From positions 62,001 through 126,000 of the forward strand of contig NZ_JABMCJ010000084.1 in NCBI RefSeq assembly GCF_013359755.1: 64,000 nt of DNA, written 5' to 3'. Source of the DNA: Tardiphaga robiniae (GTDB taxonomy: Bacteria > Pseudomonadota > Alphaproteobacteria > Rhizobiales > Xanthobacteraceae). The notes under the pieces are model-generated. The model had not been told where the DNA came from. It saw only the letters and a list, made by a program, of their open reading frames with translations, and made no database searches. Each line of letters opens with the position of its first letter. Position 1 is the stretch's first letter. Positions 1-10,857 of this stretch are shown piece after piece. A program made the translations under genes and the position numbers.

Positions 1-1
1 C

Positions 2-1330
2 GCTTCCCTCGTCATGCTCACATCCGCCGCTTTCGCCCAGACCGAAGGTGAATTCCCCGCCAAGCTCGCCGGCCATGCCGTGCTGCCGGCGACGTCGACC
101 ATCGATGCGCCTGTGGATGCGCCGAACGACCTGAAGACCTCGGGCAAATACACCACCGGCAAGCGCGTCGACGCGCTCGGCACCGTGATGGGCAAGTCCT
201 ACGAGCGCGCCACCGGCATCTCGCTGCCGATGAAGGGCCAGCCGCTGCAGGGCCATTCCGGCATCAAGGTGATGCCAGACGGTTCGTTCTGGGTGCTGAC
301 CGACAATGGCGCCGGCTCGCGCTACAATTCGGCCGACTACATGATCTATCTCAATCATCACAAGATCGACTGGAAGAACGGCAAGGTCGAGCGTCAGGCC
401 ACCGTGTTCCTGCACGATCCCGACAAGAAGGTGCCGTTCCGCATCGTTCATGAAGACACCGCCAAGCGCTACCTGACCGGCGCCGATGTCGACACCGAAG
501 GCTTCCAGATCGTCGGCGACAATTTCTGGATCGGCGAGGAATTCGGCCCCTACATCATCAAGGCCGACAAGACCGGCAAGGTTCTGGCTGTGTTCGACAC
601 CGTCGCCGACGGCAAGCCGGTGCGTTCGCCGGACCATTGGTCGGTGCAGTCGCCGGGTGCGCCGGGCGCCACCTACACCACGGTCAACCTGCGCCGCTCC
701 AAGGGCTATGAAGGCTTCGCCTCCTCCAAGGATGGCAAGTTCCTCTACGGCCTGCTCGAAGGCCCGATCTGGGATGCCGAGAAGAAGGACTGGGAGAAGG
801 TCGACGGCAAGGAAGCTTCGCGCATCCTGGAATTCGACGTCGCCAACGAGAAGTTCACCGGTCGCTACTGGCAGTACGTGTTCGAACAGAACGGCAATGC
901 AATCGGCGACTTCAACATGGTCACCGCCGACAACGGCCTGATCATCGAGCGTGACAACGGCGAAGGCACCAAGGACAAGGCCTGCGCCGACGGCAAGCGC
1001 GGTGAAGACTGCTTCCCGGATCTCGCCAAGTTCAAGAAGGTCTACAAGATCGAACTGAACGACGCCAATGTCGGCAAGCCCGTTCGCAAGATCGGCTTCA
1101 TCGACCTGATGAAGATCCAGGACCCGAACAAGCTGGCCCGCAAGCCGCTGAATGACGGCGTTCTGACCTTCCCGTTCTTCACCATCGAGAACGTCGACCA
1201 GGTTGATGCCACCCACATCATCGTCGGCAACGACAACAACCTGCCGTTCTCGTCGAGCCGCGAGCCGAACAAGGCCGACGACAACGAGTTCGTGCTGCTC
1301 GAAGTCGCCGACTTCCTGAAGGCGAAGTAA
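2..1330 (+). CDS. Esterase-like activity of phytase family protein (5' truncated by window edge)
   Basis: The frame is open from the first codon of the window, and the visible N-terminus (LVMLTSAAFAQ) is the end of a Sec signal peptide, so the true start lies upstream. The mature protein of about 430 residues resembles the secreted 'esterase-like activity of phytase' family (PF13449 type), a beta-propeller fold. Seen: blocks such as GHSGIKVMPDGSFWVLTDNGAGSR, EGFQIVGDNFWIGEEFGP and IIERDNGEGT, which are typical of the family. Inferred: an exported periplasmic phosphoesterase-like enzyme; the substrate is unknown. A strong terminator follows. The family call is good; the biochemical role is not proven. 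Confidence 0.8.
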   Translation, partial: ASLVMLTSAAFAQTEGEFPAKLAGHAVLPATSTIDAPVDAPNDLKTSGKYTTGKRVDALGTVMGKSYERATGISLPMKGQPLQGHSGIKVMPDGSFWVLTDNGAGSRYNSADYMIYLNHHKIDWKNGKVERQATVFLHDPDKKVPFRIVHEDTAKRYLTGADVDTEGFQIVGDNFWIGEEFGPYIIKADKTGKVLAVFDTVADGKPVRSPDHWSVQSPGAPGATYTTVNLRRSKGYEGFASSKDGKFLYGLLEGPIWDAEKKDWEKVDGKEASRILEFDVANEKFTGRYWQYVFEQNGNAIGDFNMVTADNGLIIERDNGEGTKDKACADGKRGEDCFPDLAKFKKVYKIELNDANVGKPVRKIGFIDLMKIQDPNKLARKPLNDGVLTFPFFTIENVDQVDATHIIVGNDNNLPFSSSREPNKADDNEFVLLEVADFLKAK

Positions 1331-1362
1331 GCAACGCGAGCAGGCCCCCGCCTGAAACGACG

Positions 1363-1390
1363 AAAGCCCTCCCGCAAGGGAGGGCTTTTT
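1363..1390 (+). terminator. Rho-independent terminator
   Basis: An 11-bp stem (AAAGCCCTCCC / GGGAGGGCTTT) closes a GCAA loop and runs into a T tract. It begins about 33 bp after the stop codon of the esterase-like gene. The opposite strand is also T-rich beyond the stem, so it may serve the minus-strand chemoreceptor gene ending at 1449 as well. Confidence 0.85.
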
Positions 1391-1406
1391 GCGTTAGAGC
1401 GTGATC

Positions 1407-1439
1407 TACTTTCCTCTCCCACAAGGGGAGAGAGGGGAA
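1407..1439. repeat. CTCTCCC palindrome
   Basis: A short inverted repeat (TTCCTCTCCC...GGGGAGAGAGGGGAA) lies between the terminator and the 3' end of the first chemoreceptor gene. It belongs by sequence to the same CTCTCCCC palindrome family as the larger copies near 8.8 kb and 34.0 kb. Confidence 0.55.
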
Positions 1440-1448
1440 GAAGAGCCT

Positions 1449-3134
1449 CTACGCCGCACGCACCTTGGTCAGGAACTCGTCCACCGCCGTCCGCAACATG
1501 CCGGACTGGGTGTCGAGCTCCCTGGCATTCGACAACACCTGCGAGGCCGCCGTCCCGGTCGCTTCTGCTGCGCTGCTGACGCCGCCGATATGTTCGCTGA
1601 TTTCACTGGAGCCCGCCGCGACCGACTGAATGTTGCGCGCGATTTCCCGCGTGGCCTCGCCCTGCTCCTGGACGGCCGTGGAGATGCTGGTGGTGATCTC
1701 GCTCATCTGCGCGATGGTCCCCGTAATGGCGCTGATCGAAAGCACGGCTTCGCTGGTGGACGCTTGCATCGCGGCAACCTGGGCGGAGATCTCTTCGGTA
1801 GCCTTGGCGGTCTGGCTCGCCAATGCCTTCACTTCCGAGGCGACGACCGCAAAGCCGCGTCCGGATTCGCCGGCGCGCGCCGCTTCGATGGTCGCATTCA
1901 GCGCGAGCAGATTGGTCTGGGAGGCGATGCTGTGGATCAACTGAACCACTTCGCCGATCTTCTCCGCGCCGCTGGACAGCAGCTGAACGGTCGCATTGGT
2001 GCGTTCCGCATCGCCGACTGCCTTGCTGGCAATTTGGCTCGACTGCGAGACCTGCCGCAGGACTTCGCTGACCGAAGCCGACAATTCCTCGGCGGCGGCT
2101 GCAACCGTGCTGACATTGTCAGACGACCGCTCCGACGCGGCGCCGACCGTCGATGCACGCGAACTGGCATCGCTGGCGGTCGCCGTCATGGATTGCGCGG
2201 TGGTCTGCATCCCTGCCGCTGCCGTCGATACCGAGCGGACAATACCGTTGACGCTGCGTTCGAAATCATCGGCGATGCTCTCCATGGTCGAACGACGCTC
2301 GGCAGACGCGCGCGCCTGCGTCTCTGCTTCGATCTTGTCGAGCCCGCGAATCCGGACCGCATTGTCCTTGAAGACCTGAACGGTCGATGCCATCGCACCG
2401 ATCTCATCGCCGCGCCCGGTCCCGGGAATGTCGTCTTCGAGCGCGCCATCGGCCAGCGTGCGCATCCGCGCACCGAGCTGACCGAGCGGGCGGCTGATGC
2501 TCCGGCCGATCATCCAGGCGATGCCGCCCGCGACCGCACCAATAGCAAGGATCGCCAAACCGAGCGCCCAGACGATCGGCTTCAACCTGGCGTCGAGGTC
2601 TTCCAGATAGGCCCCGGCGCCCACATACATATTCCATCCCGGGATCGCTGCGGCATAGGCAACCTTGCGCAGCGGCTCCGTCTGGCCGGGTTTGACGTAG
2701 TCATAGAACATCGTGTGCTCGCCTTTGGCAGCAATACTGTCGCGCCACTCGCGACCGATCGCCTTGCCATTGGTCACCACATCGAGGCGGTTCTGACCGA
2801 TCTGCTTGGCATCCGGGGACAACACCGTCACGCCGTCCATCATGGAGCCAAACAGGTAGCCCGCGCCGTTGTCATAGGTCATCGTATTTGCACGACGACC
2901 GAATTCAGCCATCGCTGCTTCCTTGGTGAGCTGGCCGGCGTCGACTTGCTTTTGCAAACCGATCGCCACGCTGCGCGCGGCATCGACGAAGTGGCGAAGC
3001 TCCTCGATCCTCGAGGTCATCATCTCGCGCTGAACGAAATATCCCGCGAGAACGCCAGACGCGCACAGACCAAGCAACATGACACCCACCAGAATACCTA
3101 GCTTGGGCGTGATCGTCAGATTACTTATCTTCAC
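1449..3134 (-). CDS. Methyl-accepting chemotaxis protein (sCache), paralogue 1 of 3
   Basis: Chemoreceptor of about 561 residues. Visible order: TM1 (about 12-33); a periplasmic single-Cache sensor (about 40-180, with the NGAGYLF and [16 protein letters not shown] landmarks); TM2 (about 186-208); HAMP; then a long coiled-coil signalling domain whose hairpin tip carries [17 protein letters not shown] chose the GTG start at 3134 because GGAGAA sits about 7 bp upstream and the longer reading frame adds a non-hydrophobic leader. It is expected to control the CheA kinase from the inner membrane. The ligand is unknown; sCache domains often bind small organic acids. The C-terminus (KVRAA) has no CheR-tethering pentapeptide. 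Two close paralogues follow upstream on the same strand. Confidence 0.92.
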   Translation of the reverse strand: MKISNLTITPKLGILVGVMLLGLCASGVLAGYFVQREMMTSRIEELRHFVDAARSVAIGLQKQVDAGQLTKEAAMAEFGRRANTMTYDNGAGYLFGSMMDGVTVLSPDAKQIGQNRLDVVTNGKAIGREWRDSIAAKGEHTMFYDYVKPGQTEPLRKVAYAAAIPGWNMYVGAGAYLEDLDARLKPIVWALGLAILAIGAVAGGIAWMIGRSISRPLGQLGARMRTLADGALEDDIPGTGRGDEIGAMASTVQVFKDNAVRIRGLDKIEAETQARASAERRSTMESIADDFERSVNGIVRSVSTAAAGMQTTAQSMTATASDASSRASTVGAASERSSDNVSTVAAAAEELSASVSEVLRQVSQSSQIASKAVGDAERTNATVQLLSSGAEKIGEVVQLIHSIASQTNLLALNATIEAARAGESGRGFAVVASEVKALASQTAKATEEISAQVAAMQASTSEAVLSISAITGTIAQMSEITTSISTAVQEQGEATREIARNIQSVAAGSSEISEHIGGVSSAAEATGTAASQVLSNARELDTQSGMLRTAVDEFLTKVRAA

Positions 3135-3313
3135 AATGAGTTCTCCAAAAAAGGTCGCGGGCGCAAATACCAATTGATGAGAAGAATACCGAACAGACCT
3201 TTTTTTGTTCTTTACAAACCAAACCCGCAAATCATCGAGCCTGTGATACTTGGTGATGAGCAACGATTGCAGCGCTACAAGAGCTCGCTCTCCGCGAGAG
3301 AAGAGGAAAGGCT

Positions 3314-5002
3314 CTACGCTGCGCGAACCTTCGCGAGGAATTCATCCACCGCCTTGCGCAGGATGCTCGACTGGCCGTCCAGCTCCTTTGCATTCGACAG
3401 CACCATGCCTGCCGCCTGCCCCGTTGCTTCCGCCGCTGCGCTGACGCCGCCGATATGAGCGCTGACCTCGCTCGAGCCAGCGGCAACCGACTGGATGTTG
3501 CGCGCGATCTCCTGCGTGGCCGAACCCTGCTCTTCCACTGCCGCCGAGATCGTCGTGGTGATCTGGCTCATCTGCGCGATCGTGCCGGTGATGGCGTTGA
3601 TCGAGTTGACAGCCTCCTGCGTCGACGCCTGCATCGCTGCAACCTGCGCGGAGATTTCCTCGGTCGCCTTGGCCGTCTGGCTCGCCAGTGCCTTCACTTC
3701 CGACGCGACGACCGCAAAGCCACGGCCGGATTCACCGGCGCGTGCCGCTTCGATGGTTGCGTTCAGCGCAAGCAGATTGGTCTGCGAGGCGATGTTGTGG
3801 ATCAGCTGCACGACCTCGCCAATCTTCTCGGCGCCGCTGGAGAGCTGCTGCACCGTCGCATTGGTGCGCTCCGCATCGCCCACGGCCTTGCTGGCGATAT
3901 CGCTCGAGGCTGCGACCTGACGCAGCACTTCGCTGACCGATGCCGATAGTTCTTCAGCCGCGGCGGCAACCGTGCTGACATTGTCAGATGAACGCGCCGA
4001 TGCCGCACCGACCGTCGAAGCGCGCGAGCTCGCGTCGCTTGCCGTCGCCGTCATCGACTGTGCAGTGCTCTGCATGCCGGCCGCGGCGGTGGAGACGGAA
4101 CGCACGATGCCGTTGACGCTGCGCTCGAAATCATCGGCGAGGCTTTCCATCGCCGCACGGCGTTCGGCAGCAACACGGGCCTGCGATTCCACCTCGATCT
4201 TGTCGAGCCCGCGGATACGCACCGCGTTGTCCTTGAACACCTGAACCGTTGCGGCCATGGCGCCGATCTCGTCGCCCCGATCGACGTCGGGGATCGCTTC
4301 ATCCAGCGCGCCATCGGCGAGACCGCGCATGCGCGCGCCGAGCCGGCGAAGCGGGATGGTGATGCTGCGGCCAATCATCCAGGCAAGCGCGCCGAGAATG
4401 ACAATGACCGCGAGTGCCGCGATCATCACGGTGCGCGCACTCTCCCAGAGCTGTACCTGCAAGTCGTCGATATAGACGCCGGTGCCGATGACCCAGCCCC
4501 AGGGCTCGAAACCGACGACATAAGAGAGCTTCGGCTGCGGTGCGTCCTTGCCGGGTTTCGGCCAAAGATAATCGACGAAGCCAGCCTTCTGCTTCTTCAC
4601 GACATCGGCGAATTCGACAAACAGCCGCTTGCCGTTCGGGTCCTTGTTGCCGGAGAGATCGCTGCCGTTCATCTCGGGCTTGATCGGATGCATCACCATG
4701 CGCGGCTGCAGGTCGTTGATCCAGAAGTAATCGCCATTGCCGTAGCGCAGTTTGCCGATACGCGCCGCTGCGGTCTTGCGCGCGGCCTCGTCCGACACAC
4801 CGCTACGCTGGATCGTCGCGTATTCTTCCTGCGCGATGCCGAGCGCCAGCTCCGTGAGATGGGTCAATTCGCTCTGGCGCTGCTGCTTGAGGGAGTCGCC
4901 GAGGGTGTTCAGCTGCATCCAGGCCAGCCCGGCGAGGCCAAGAAAGCTCAAGCCAATGATGCTGTAGAGGCGAAGGCCGATCGAAATTTTCAAACGATTC
5001 AT
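3314..5002 (-). CDS. Methyl-accepting chemotaxis protein (sCache), paralogue 2 of 3
   Basis: About 562 residues from the ATG at 5002; upstream in-frame codons give an implausible hydrophilic leader. TM1 is about 10-30. The sCache domain is the most typical of the three ([32 protein letters not shown]). TM2, HAMP and the methyl-accepting coiled coil follow. The signalling half is almost the same protein sequence as in the flanking receptors, while the sensor half differs. This suggests duplication followed by sensor divergence, perhaps with gene conversion of the signalling module. It has its own upstream region of about 290 bp, so it may be transcribed separately from paralogue 3. Confidence 0.92.
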   Translation of the reverse strand: MNRLKISIGLRLYSIIGLSFLGLAGLAWMQLNTLGDSLKQQRQSELTHLTELALGIAQEEYATIQRSGVSDEAARKTAAARIGKLRYGNGDYFWINDLQPRMVMHPIKPEMNGSDLSGNKDPNGKRLFVEFADVVKKQKAGFVDYLWPKPGKDAPQPKLSYVVGFEPWGWVIGTGVYIDDLQVQLWESARTVMIAALAVIVILGALAWMIGRSITIPLRRLGARMRGLADGALDEAIPDVDRGDEIGAMAATVQVFKDNAVRIRGLDKIEVESQARVAAERRAAMESLADDFERSVNGIVRSVSTAAAGMQSTAQSMTATASDASSRASTVGAASARSSDNVSTVAAAAEELSASVSEVLRQVAASSDIASKAVGDAERTNATVQQLSSGAEKIGEVVQLIHNIASQTNLLALNATIEAARAGESGRGFAVVASEVKALASQTAKATEEISAQVAAMQASTQEAVNSINAITGTIAQMSQITTTISAAVEEQGSATQEIARNIQSVAAGSSEVSAHIGGVSAAAEATGQAAGMVLSNAKELDGQSSILRKAVDEFLAKVRAA

Positions 5003-5253
5003 GGGAAGTATCCCTGTAAGGCGCGCTGAAATAAGCGAGTCACCATCGCAGGGTGTAGTTTCGAGTTCGTGAAGTGGTGTGTAGTTCCGTTTTTGCAACC
5101 GCGGTTATAGGTTACCTCGAATGCACCAAAAGTCGCGCTACAGGTAGCTGCGCACCACTATGAACTATCATTGTGCAGATTTAAATTCGGTGGTGCAGCG
5201 ATACGACGCAGCGGCCGAAACTCAATAGTTCAGGCAAGTCCCAGCCCTGTAGC

Positions 5254-5284
5254 TCCCCGAGCGCAGCTAAGCCGCGCTCGGGGA
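5254..5284 (-). terminator. Strong hairpin downstream of chemoreceptor 3 (possible terminator)
   Basis: A perfect 11-bp inverted repeat (TCCCCGAGCGC / GCGCTCGGGGA) with a 9-base loop lies 11 bp beyond the stop of the 5295-6974 gene. There is no clear T run after it on the minus strand, so it may act as an attenuating or RNA-stabilising hairpin rather than a classical terminator. Confidence 0.5.
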
Positions 5285-5294
5285 AGGATTTGAC

Positions 5295-6974
5295 TCAGGC
5301 TGCTCTCACCTTGGCGAGGAATTCATCCACGGCGGTGCGCAGCATGCCGGACTGGCTCTCCAGCTCCTTTGCATTCGACAGCACCTGTGACGCCGCCGAG
5401 CCGGTGGCCTCGGCTGCGCTGCTGACGCCGCCGATATGATTGCTGATCTCATTCGCGCCGGCCGACACCGACTGAATGTTGCGCGCGATTTCCTGCGTCG
5501 CCGTGCCCTGCTGCTCCACCGCCACAGAGATCGTGTTGGTGATCTGGCTCATCTGGGCGATGGTACCGGTGATGGCGCCGATCGATGCAACGGCCTCGCT
5601 GGTCGATGCCTGCATGGCGGCAACCTGCGCCGAGATTTCCTCGGTGGCCTTGGCGGTCTGACTGGCCAGCGCCTTCACTTCGGATGCCACCACCGCAAAA
5701 CCGCGGCCGGACTCGCCGGCACGTGCGGCTTCGATGGTCGCGTTCAGCGCCAGCAGATTGGTCTGGGAGGCAATGCTGTGGATCAGCTGCACGACTTCGC
5801 CGATTTTCTCAGCGCCGCTCGACAGGATCTGAACAGTCGCATTGGTGCGCTCGGCATCGCCCACCGCCTTGCTGGCGATCTCGCTGGAGGCCGATACCTG
5901 ACGCAGCACTTCACTGACTGACGCCGACAATTCCTCCGCAGCCGCCGCAACCGTGCTGACATTGTCGGACGAGCGCGTCGAAGCTGCGCTGACCGTCGCG
6001 GCGCGCGAGCTTGCATCACTTGCCGTCGCCGTCATCGACTGCGCAGTGCTCTGCATGCCGACAGCGGCGGTGGAGACCGAGCGGACGATACCGGTCACGC
6101 TACGCTCGAAATCCGTGGCCATCGCCTCCATGGCGGCGCGGCGCTCCGCGGCGATACGGCCCTGCGCATCCGCCTCGACCTGTTCCAGCGAGCGGATACG
6201 CAGCGCATTGTCCTTGAACACCTGAACCGTCTTGGCCATCGCACCGACTTCATCGCTACGGCCAACGCCGGGAATTTCCTCATCCAGCGCACCATTGGCG
6301 AGCGACTCCATGCGCGATCCCAGCATGCCGAGCGGCTTGGTGATGCTACGGCCGATCAGCCACGCGATCGCACCCGCCACTGCGGCAATGGCCAGCATGG
6401 CTAGGCCGAGCGCCCAGATGATCGGTTTCAGATGAGCGTCGAGGTCATCGAGATAGGCGCCGGTGGCAATGAACATGTTCCAGCCGGGAAGCGCCGCGGC
6501 ATAACCCATCTTGCGCGACGGGACCTGCTCATTGGGCTTCTGGAATTCGTAGGTCAGAATCTTCGTGCCGTTGGCTGCGACGCCGTCGCGGAATTCACGC
6601 GTAATGGCTACGCCGCTAACCTTGACGTCGAGCCGGTTGGATCCCGCCTTGAAGCCCGGCAGATGAACCACTTCGCCGTCCATCGTGTAGATGAACAGAT
6701 AGTTGCCGTTGTCATAGGTCATCGGCTCGATGCGGCGTACCAGCTCGGCGGTCGCGGCTTCCTTGGTGAGCTTGCCTGCTGCGACATCCTTCTGGATGCT
6801 GGCCGCTACGTTGGTCCCGATTTCGACGATCGACTTCAGCTGCTCGGTTCGCGCGGAGAGCATCTCGCTCTTGACCATATAGGCGGCCAGAATGCCTGCG
6901 GCGCAGAGGCCGATCATGGTGACGGCCACCAGAACGACGAGCTTGTACGTAATACGGATATTGGCGAGCTTCAC
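5295..6974 (-). CDS. Methyl-accepting chemotaxis protein (sCache), paralogue 3 of 3
   Basis: About 559 residues from a GTG at 6974, preceded by GGGGGAA at good spacing; the 60-residue upstream extension is unlikely to be translated. Order: TM1, sCache sensor ([35 protein letters not shown]), TM2, HAMP, and signalling coiled coil with the same hairpin tip as its neighbours. The sensor is closer to paralogue 1 than to paralogue 2. It probably feeds the same chemotaxis array. No che genes are in the window, so the trio is an orphan receptor cluster. Confidence 0.92.
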   Translation of the reverse strand: MKLANIRITYKLVVLVAVTMIGLCAAGILAAYMVKSEMLSARTEQLKSIVEIGTNVAASIQKDVAAGKLTKEAATAELVRRIEPMTYDNGNYLFIYTMDGEVVHLPGFKAGSNRLDVKVSGVAITREFRDGVAANGTKILTYEFQKPNEQVPSRKMGYAAALPGWNMFIATGAYLDDLDAHLKPIIWALGLAMLAIAAVAGAIAWLIGRSITKPLGMLGSRMESLANGALDEEIPGVGRSDEVGAMAKTVQVFKDNALRIRSLEQVEADAQGRIAAERRAAMEAMATDFERSVTGIVRSVSTAAVGMQSTAQSMTATASDASSRAATVSAASTRSSDNVSTVAAAAEELSASVSEVLRQVSASSEIASKAVGDAERTNATVQILSSGAEKIGEVVQLIHSIASQTNLLALNATIEAARAGESGRGFAVVASEVKALASQTAKATEEISAQVAAMQASTSEAVASIGAITGTIAQMSQITNTISVAVEQQGTATQEIARNIQSVSAGANEISNHIGGVSSAAEATGSAASQVLSNAKELESQSGMLRTAVDEFLAKVRAA

Positions 6975-7119
6975 GGCTGTATTCCCCCGGGCGTGCGATT
7001 TTCGATCGCTGATTCCTCGGAGTAAAATGTATCGGGGTAGTGTTCCCAAATCCTTACACGTGCGGGGCGGGGGCAAACCTGCCGCGCCGACCTGAATGTG
7101 AACATTTTCCGCAAAACGA

Positions 7120-7149
7120 AAAAATCCCCGCCTTTCGGACGGGGATTTC
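7120..7149 (-). terminator. Rho-independent terminator of serA
   Basis: Read on the minus strand, AAATCCCCG pairs with CGGGGATTT and is followed by a run of six T. It lies about 28 bp past the serA stop codon. Confidence 0.85.
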
Positions 7150-7176
7150 GGCAATGTCAGTTCGGGTAAGAGACAC

Positions 7177-8766
7177 TCAGAATGTCAGCGCCTTGGCCTG
7201 TTTCACCTGCGGCAGCGCCTGCACCTTGCTCAGCACATCGGCCGGCACAACGCCGTCGATCTCCACCAGCGCGATGGCGTCACCGCCCTGTTCGTTGCGG
7301 CCGAGATGGAAGGTTGCGATGTTGACCTTGGCATCGCCGAGCAGCGAAGCGAACTTTCCGATGAAACCCGGCTTGTCCTCGTTGGTGACATAGATCATCG
7401 ACTTCCCGAATTCGGCATCGACGCGGATACCCTTGATATCAACCAGCCGCGGCTTGCCGTCATGATAGACAGTGCCGGACACCGAGCGTTCCTGCCGTTC
7501 GGTGATAACCGTAACGGTGATCAGGCTTTCGTAATCGCTCTGCGCCGCGCGCACCACTTCATCGACTACCATGCCGCGCTCCTTGGCAACGGCCGGCGCG
7601 GAGACGACGTTGACGTCGCCGAGCATCGGCCGCAGCAACCCGCTCAATGCAGCAGACGTCAGGGCCTTGATCTTCATTTCGGCCACCGCGCCTTCATAGG
7701 TGATCTGCACCTTGGCAATGCCGGTCTCGGTGAGCTGGCCCGCGAACGAGCCAAGCTTCTCGGCGAGTTCGATGAACGGCTTCAGCTTCGGTGCTTCTTC
7801 CGCGGTGATCGACGGGAAGTTGACCGCGTTGGAGATCGCGCCCGACAGCAGATAATCCGACATCTGCTCGGCGACCTGCAGCGCGACATTCTCCTGCGCT
7901 TCGGTGGTCGATGCGCCCAAATGCGGCGTGCAGATCACATTGGGATGGCCGAACAGCACGTTCTTGGTGGCCGGCTCCTCGACGAACACGTCGAAGGCAG
8001 CGCCGGCGACATGCTTGCTATTCAGCGCATCGACCAGCGCCTGCTCGTCGACCAGACCGCCGCGGGCACAGTTGATGATGCGCACGCCGGGCTTCATCTT
8101 GGCGATGGCAGCGGCATCGATGATGTTCTTCGTCTTCTCGGTGAGCGGCGTGTGCAGCGTGATGAAGTCGGCGCGCTTGAGGAGGTCGTCGAGCTCGACC
8201 TTCTCGACGCCAATATCCTTGGCGCGCTCCGGCGACAGGAACGGATCGAAGGCGATGACCTTCATGCGCAGTCCGAGCGCGCGGTCAGCCGCGATGGCGC
8301 CGATATTGCCGCAGCCGATCACGCCCAGCGTCTTGCCAGTGATCTCGACGCCCATGAAGCGGTTCTTCTCCCACTTGCCGGCCTGCGTCGACGCATCGGC
8401 CTGCGGGATCTCGCGGGCCAGCGAGAGCATCAGTGTGATCGCATGTTCGGCGGTGGTGATCGAATTGCCGAACGGCGTGTTCATGACGATGATGCCCTTG
8501 GCGGTCGCCGCGGGAATTTCGACATTGTCGACGCCGATGCCGGCGCGGCCGATCACCTTCAGGCGCGTCGCCTTCTCGAGGATCTTCGCGGTCGCCTTGG
8601 TGGCCGAGCGGATGGCGAGGCCGTCATAGTTGCCGATGATCTCGGCGAGCTTGTCCTTGTCCTTGCCGAGGTTCGGCTGGAAGTCGACGTCGATGCCGCG
8701 ATCCCGAAAGATCTGCACGGCGGCGGGAGAGAGAGCGTCGGAAATGAGAACTTTGGGGGCGGTCAT
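7177..8766 (-). CDS. serA: D-3-phosphoglycerate dehydrogenase
   Basis: First enzyme of serine synthesis: oxidises 3-phosphoglycerate to 3-phosphohydroxypyruvate with NAD. The 529-residue protein is the long type. It has a substrate/NAD core with the Rossmann motif [10 protein letters not shown] (about 148-157), the catalytic-region signatures [10 protein letters not shown] and HLGAS, then an intervening ASB-like domain and a C-terminal ACT domain ([24 protein letters not shown]). The ATG at 8766 is chosen over a frame open to 9000 because [14 protein letters not shown] is the normal family start and the extra upstream sequence is the palindromic spacer. serC lies just upstream on the same strand, so the two probably form a serine-synthesis operon. 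Confidence 0.95.
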   Translation of the reverse strand: MTAPKVLISDALSPAAVQIFRDRGIDVDFQPNLGKDKDKLAEIIGNYDGLAIRSATKATAKILEKATRLKVIGRAGIGVDNVEIPAATAKGIIVMNTPFGNSITTAEHAITLMLSLAREIPQADASTQAGKWEKNRFMGVEITGKTLGVIGCGNIGAIAADRALGLRMKVIAFDPFLSPERAKDIGVEKVELDDLLKRADFITLHTPLTEKTKNIIDAAAIAKMKPGVRIINCARGGLVDEQALVDALNSKHVAGAAFDVFVEEPATKNVLFGHPNVICTPHLGASTTEAQENVALQVAEQMSDYLLSGAISNAVNFPSITAEEAPKLKPFIELAEKLGSFAGQLTETGIAKVQITYEGAVAEMKIKALTSAALSGLLRPMLGDVNVVSAPAVAKERGMVVDEVVRAAQSDYESLITVTVITERQERSVSGTVYHDGKPRLVDIKGIRVDAEFGKSMIYVTNEDKPGFIGKFASLLGDAKVNIATFHLGRNEQGGDAIALVEIDGVVPADVLSKVQALPQVKQAKALTF

Positions 8767-8819
8767 GGATGTGATCCTCGAAATGGGAGCCGGTGTAGGC
8801 GCGACAAACGCAGCAGGCT

Positions 8820-8989
8820 CCTTCTCCCCGTTCTTACGGGGAGAAGGTCGGGATGAGGGGCCGCTTTCGACCCGAGAATGCAGGAGTGAGGAGAGTTGAG
8901 TGCCATGCCCCTCACCCGGACATCGCGCTTCGCGCGATGTCCGACCTCTCCCCGCCCGCGCACAGCGAAGCTGTGCTAGGCGGGGAGAG
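8820..8989. repeat. Cluster of palindromic repeats between serC and serA
   Basis: Three strong inverted repeats occur in 170 bp: CCTTCTCCCCG...CGGGGAGAAGG (8820-8847), GGACATCGCGC with a 3-base loop (8918-8942), and CCTCTCCCCGCC...GGCGGGGAGAGG (8945-8989), which encloses a smaller GCACAGC/GCTGTGC hairpin. They fill the 234-bp spacer of the serC-serA pair. They look like an intergenic mosaic repeat, and if transcribed could form RNA hairpins that set relative expression or protect the mRNA. Confidence 0.75.
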
Positions 8990-9000
8990 GTTAAGAGCAA

Positions 9001-10173
9001 CTAAGCCGCTTTAGCGAGCGAAGCCTTGGTTTCGGCGAAGGCCCAGTCGATCCACTGCGTGAGGATTTGGACGTCCTTGGCTTCGACCGTGGCACCGCAC
9101 CAGATGCGCAGACCAGCCGGCGCATCGCGATAATGCGCGAAGTCGAAACCGGCATTTTCCTTCTCGACGGCGGCGACCAGCTTCTTGGCGAAGTCAGCCT
9201 GCGCGTCCGGCGAGAGCGCGGTGATCGCGGGATCGATCACCTTCATGCATACCGACGTGTTGGAGCGGATCGCCGGATCAGCCGCCAGGAAGTCGATCCA
9301 CGGCGTCTTCGCTTTCCAGTCGGCGAGCGCCTTGGTGTTGGCGTCGGCACGCGCGATCAGCGCCTTGAGACCACCGACCGACTTGGCCCAGCCGAGCGCA
9401 TCGAGATAATCCTCGACGCACAGCATCGACGGCGTGTTGATGGTCTCGCCGACGAAGATGCCTTCGTTGAGCTTGCCGCCCTTGGTCATGCGGAAGATCT
9501 TCGGCAGCGGCCACGGCGGCGTGTAGCTCTCCAGACGCGCCACAGCGCGCGGCGACAGCACGAGCATGCCATGTGCGGCTTCGCCGCCGAGCGCCTTCTG
9601 CCAGGAGAAGGTGACGACATCGAGCTTCGCCCAGTCGAGCGGCTGCGCGAAAGCGGCCGAGGTCGCGTCGCAAATGGTCAGGCCTTCGCGGTCAGCCTTG
9701 ATCCAGTCGGCATTCGGTACGCGCACGCCGGAAGTGGTACCGTTCCAGGTGAAGACGATGTCCGAGTTCGGATCGGCCTTCGACAGGTCGGGGAGTTCGC
9801 CATAGCCGGCATGCAGCTTGGTGACGTCCTTGAGCTTCAGCTCCTTGACGATGTCGGAGACCCAGCCCTCGCCGAAGGATTCCCAGGCGATGGTGGTGAC
9901 GGGACGCGGCCCGAGCAGCGACCACAGCGCCATCTCGACAGCGCCCGTATCCGATGCCGGCACGATACCGATGCGGTAATCTGCGGGCACTTCAAGCACT
10001 TCACGCGTCAGATCGATCGCGAGTTTGAGCTTGTTCTTGCCGATCTTCGCACGGTGCGAACGGCCAAGGGCTGCGTCGGTGAGTTTTTCGGGGGTCCAGC
10101 CTGGGCGCTTGGCGCAGGGGCCGGAGGAGAAATGCGGCACGTTGGGCCGCGAAGAAGGCTTCGCTGCAGTCAT
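9001..10173 (-). CDS. serC: Phosphoserine aminotransferase
   Basis: PLP-dependent class V aminotransferase of 390 residues, converting 3-phosphohydroxypyruvate and glutamate to phosphoserine and 2-oxoglutarate. Seen: the [18 protein letters not shown]-terminus, the TSGVRVPN substrate region, and the PLP lysine in [14 protein letters not shown] (about Lys193). This is the variant typical of alphaproteobacteria, somewhat longer than the E. coli enzyme. GGAAGGA precedes the ATG. It sits directly upstream of serA with a palindrome-filled spacer. No serB is visible nearby. Confidence 0.94.
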   Translation of the reverse strand: MTAAKPSSRPNVPHFSSGPCAKRPGWTPEKLTDAALGRSHRAKIGKNKLKLAIDLTREVLEVPADYRIGIVPASDTGAVEMALWSLLGPRPVTTIAWESFGEGWVSDIVKELKLKDVTKLHAGYGELPDLSKADPNSDIVFTWNGTTSGVRVPNADWIKADREGLTICDATSAAFAQPLDWAKLDVVTFSWQKALGGEAAHGMLVLSPRAVARLESYTPPWPLPKIFRMTKGGKLNEGIFVGETINTPSMLCVEDYLDALGWAKSVGGLKALIARADANTKALADWKAKTPWIDFLAADPAIRSNTSVCMKVIDPAITALSPDAQADFAKKLVAAVEKENAGFDFAHYRDAPAGLRIWCGATVEAKDVQILTQWIDWAFAETKASLAKAA

Positions 10174-10392
10174 AATCTATCCTTCCAGATAGCTAGCCTC
10201 CCGTTGGGGGGAGGTGTCCCGCTGGCGTGGATATGGGAACCGACCCGGAGCGTCAAGCGACTTCCGGGCTATCACGCGTGATTGATGGCCGGATGACGTC
10301 GCCCGTCCCGGCGTACCACCGCCGGTTTTGCTGATGCCTTGCAACGAACGGCGCGGCGCGGCGTCCGCCGGACGACATGATGATGACGCGTT

Positions 10393-10857
10393 CTAGAACC
10401 GCAACGTCATGCCTACATGGCTGTCAGCAAAACCGAGCCGCTTGTAGAAGCGCTGGGCATCGACCCGGGTCTGATGCGTCAGCAGCTCGACGAGTTTGCA
10501 TCCACTCGCCTGTGCCTCGCCAATGGCCCATCGCACCAGCTGTTCGCCGGTGCCCTGGCTGCGCAGCGTCGTCGACACACGAACATCCTCGATGAGTGCA
10601 CGCGAAGCGCCCTGCGAGCTCAAGCCCGGCAAGATGCAGAGCTGCAGGCATCCGACCACGCTGCCGTCGCCGCCTTCTGCAACCATCAACCGGATATTTG
10701 GGTCATGCGCGAGTTTATCGAAGGCCTCGTAATAAGATTGCGGCAGTGGGTCCTCGATACGCTCGCGGCCACGGCCGAGCGCATCATCGGCCAGCATTAC
10801 CACGATCGCGACGACGTCCTCGCGGCGCGCAGGCCGTAGCTTGATCTGCGTATTCAC
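10393..10857 (-). CDS. GNAT family N-acetyltransferase
   Basis: A 154-residue single-domain GNAT protein. The acetyl-CoA pyrophosphate loop is visible as RSQGTGEQLV near residues 98-107, followed by the family's C-terminal strand (RFYKRLGFADSHVGMTL). The N-terminus LRPARREDV is typical. The substrate cannot be told from sequence. The start overlaps the stop of the upstream GST gene by 4 bp (ATGA), so the two are translationally coupled and may act on the same compounds or stress. Confidence 0.88.
   Translation of the reverse strand: MNTQIKLRPARREDVVAIVVMLADDALGRGRERIEDPLPQSYYEAFDKLAHDPNIRLMVAEGGDGSVVGCLQLCILPGLSSQGASRALIEDVRVSTTLRSQGTGEQLVRWAIGEAQASGCKLVELLTHQTRVDAQRFYKRLGFADSHVGMTLRF

Noticed and set aside
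1401-3101. 566-codon plus-strand frame opposite chemoreceptor 1
   Set aside because: Arg/Gly/His-rich antisense artefact; the minus-strand receptor is certain.
7306-8856. 516-codon plus-strand frame opposite serA
   Set aside because: Shadow of serA; no ribosome-binding site or domain.
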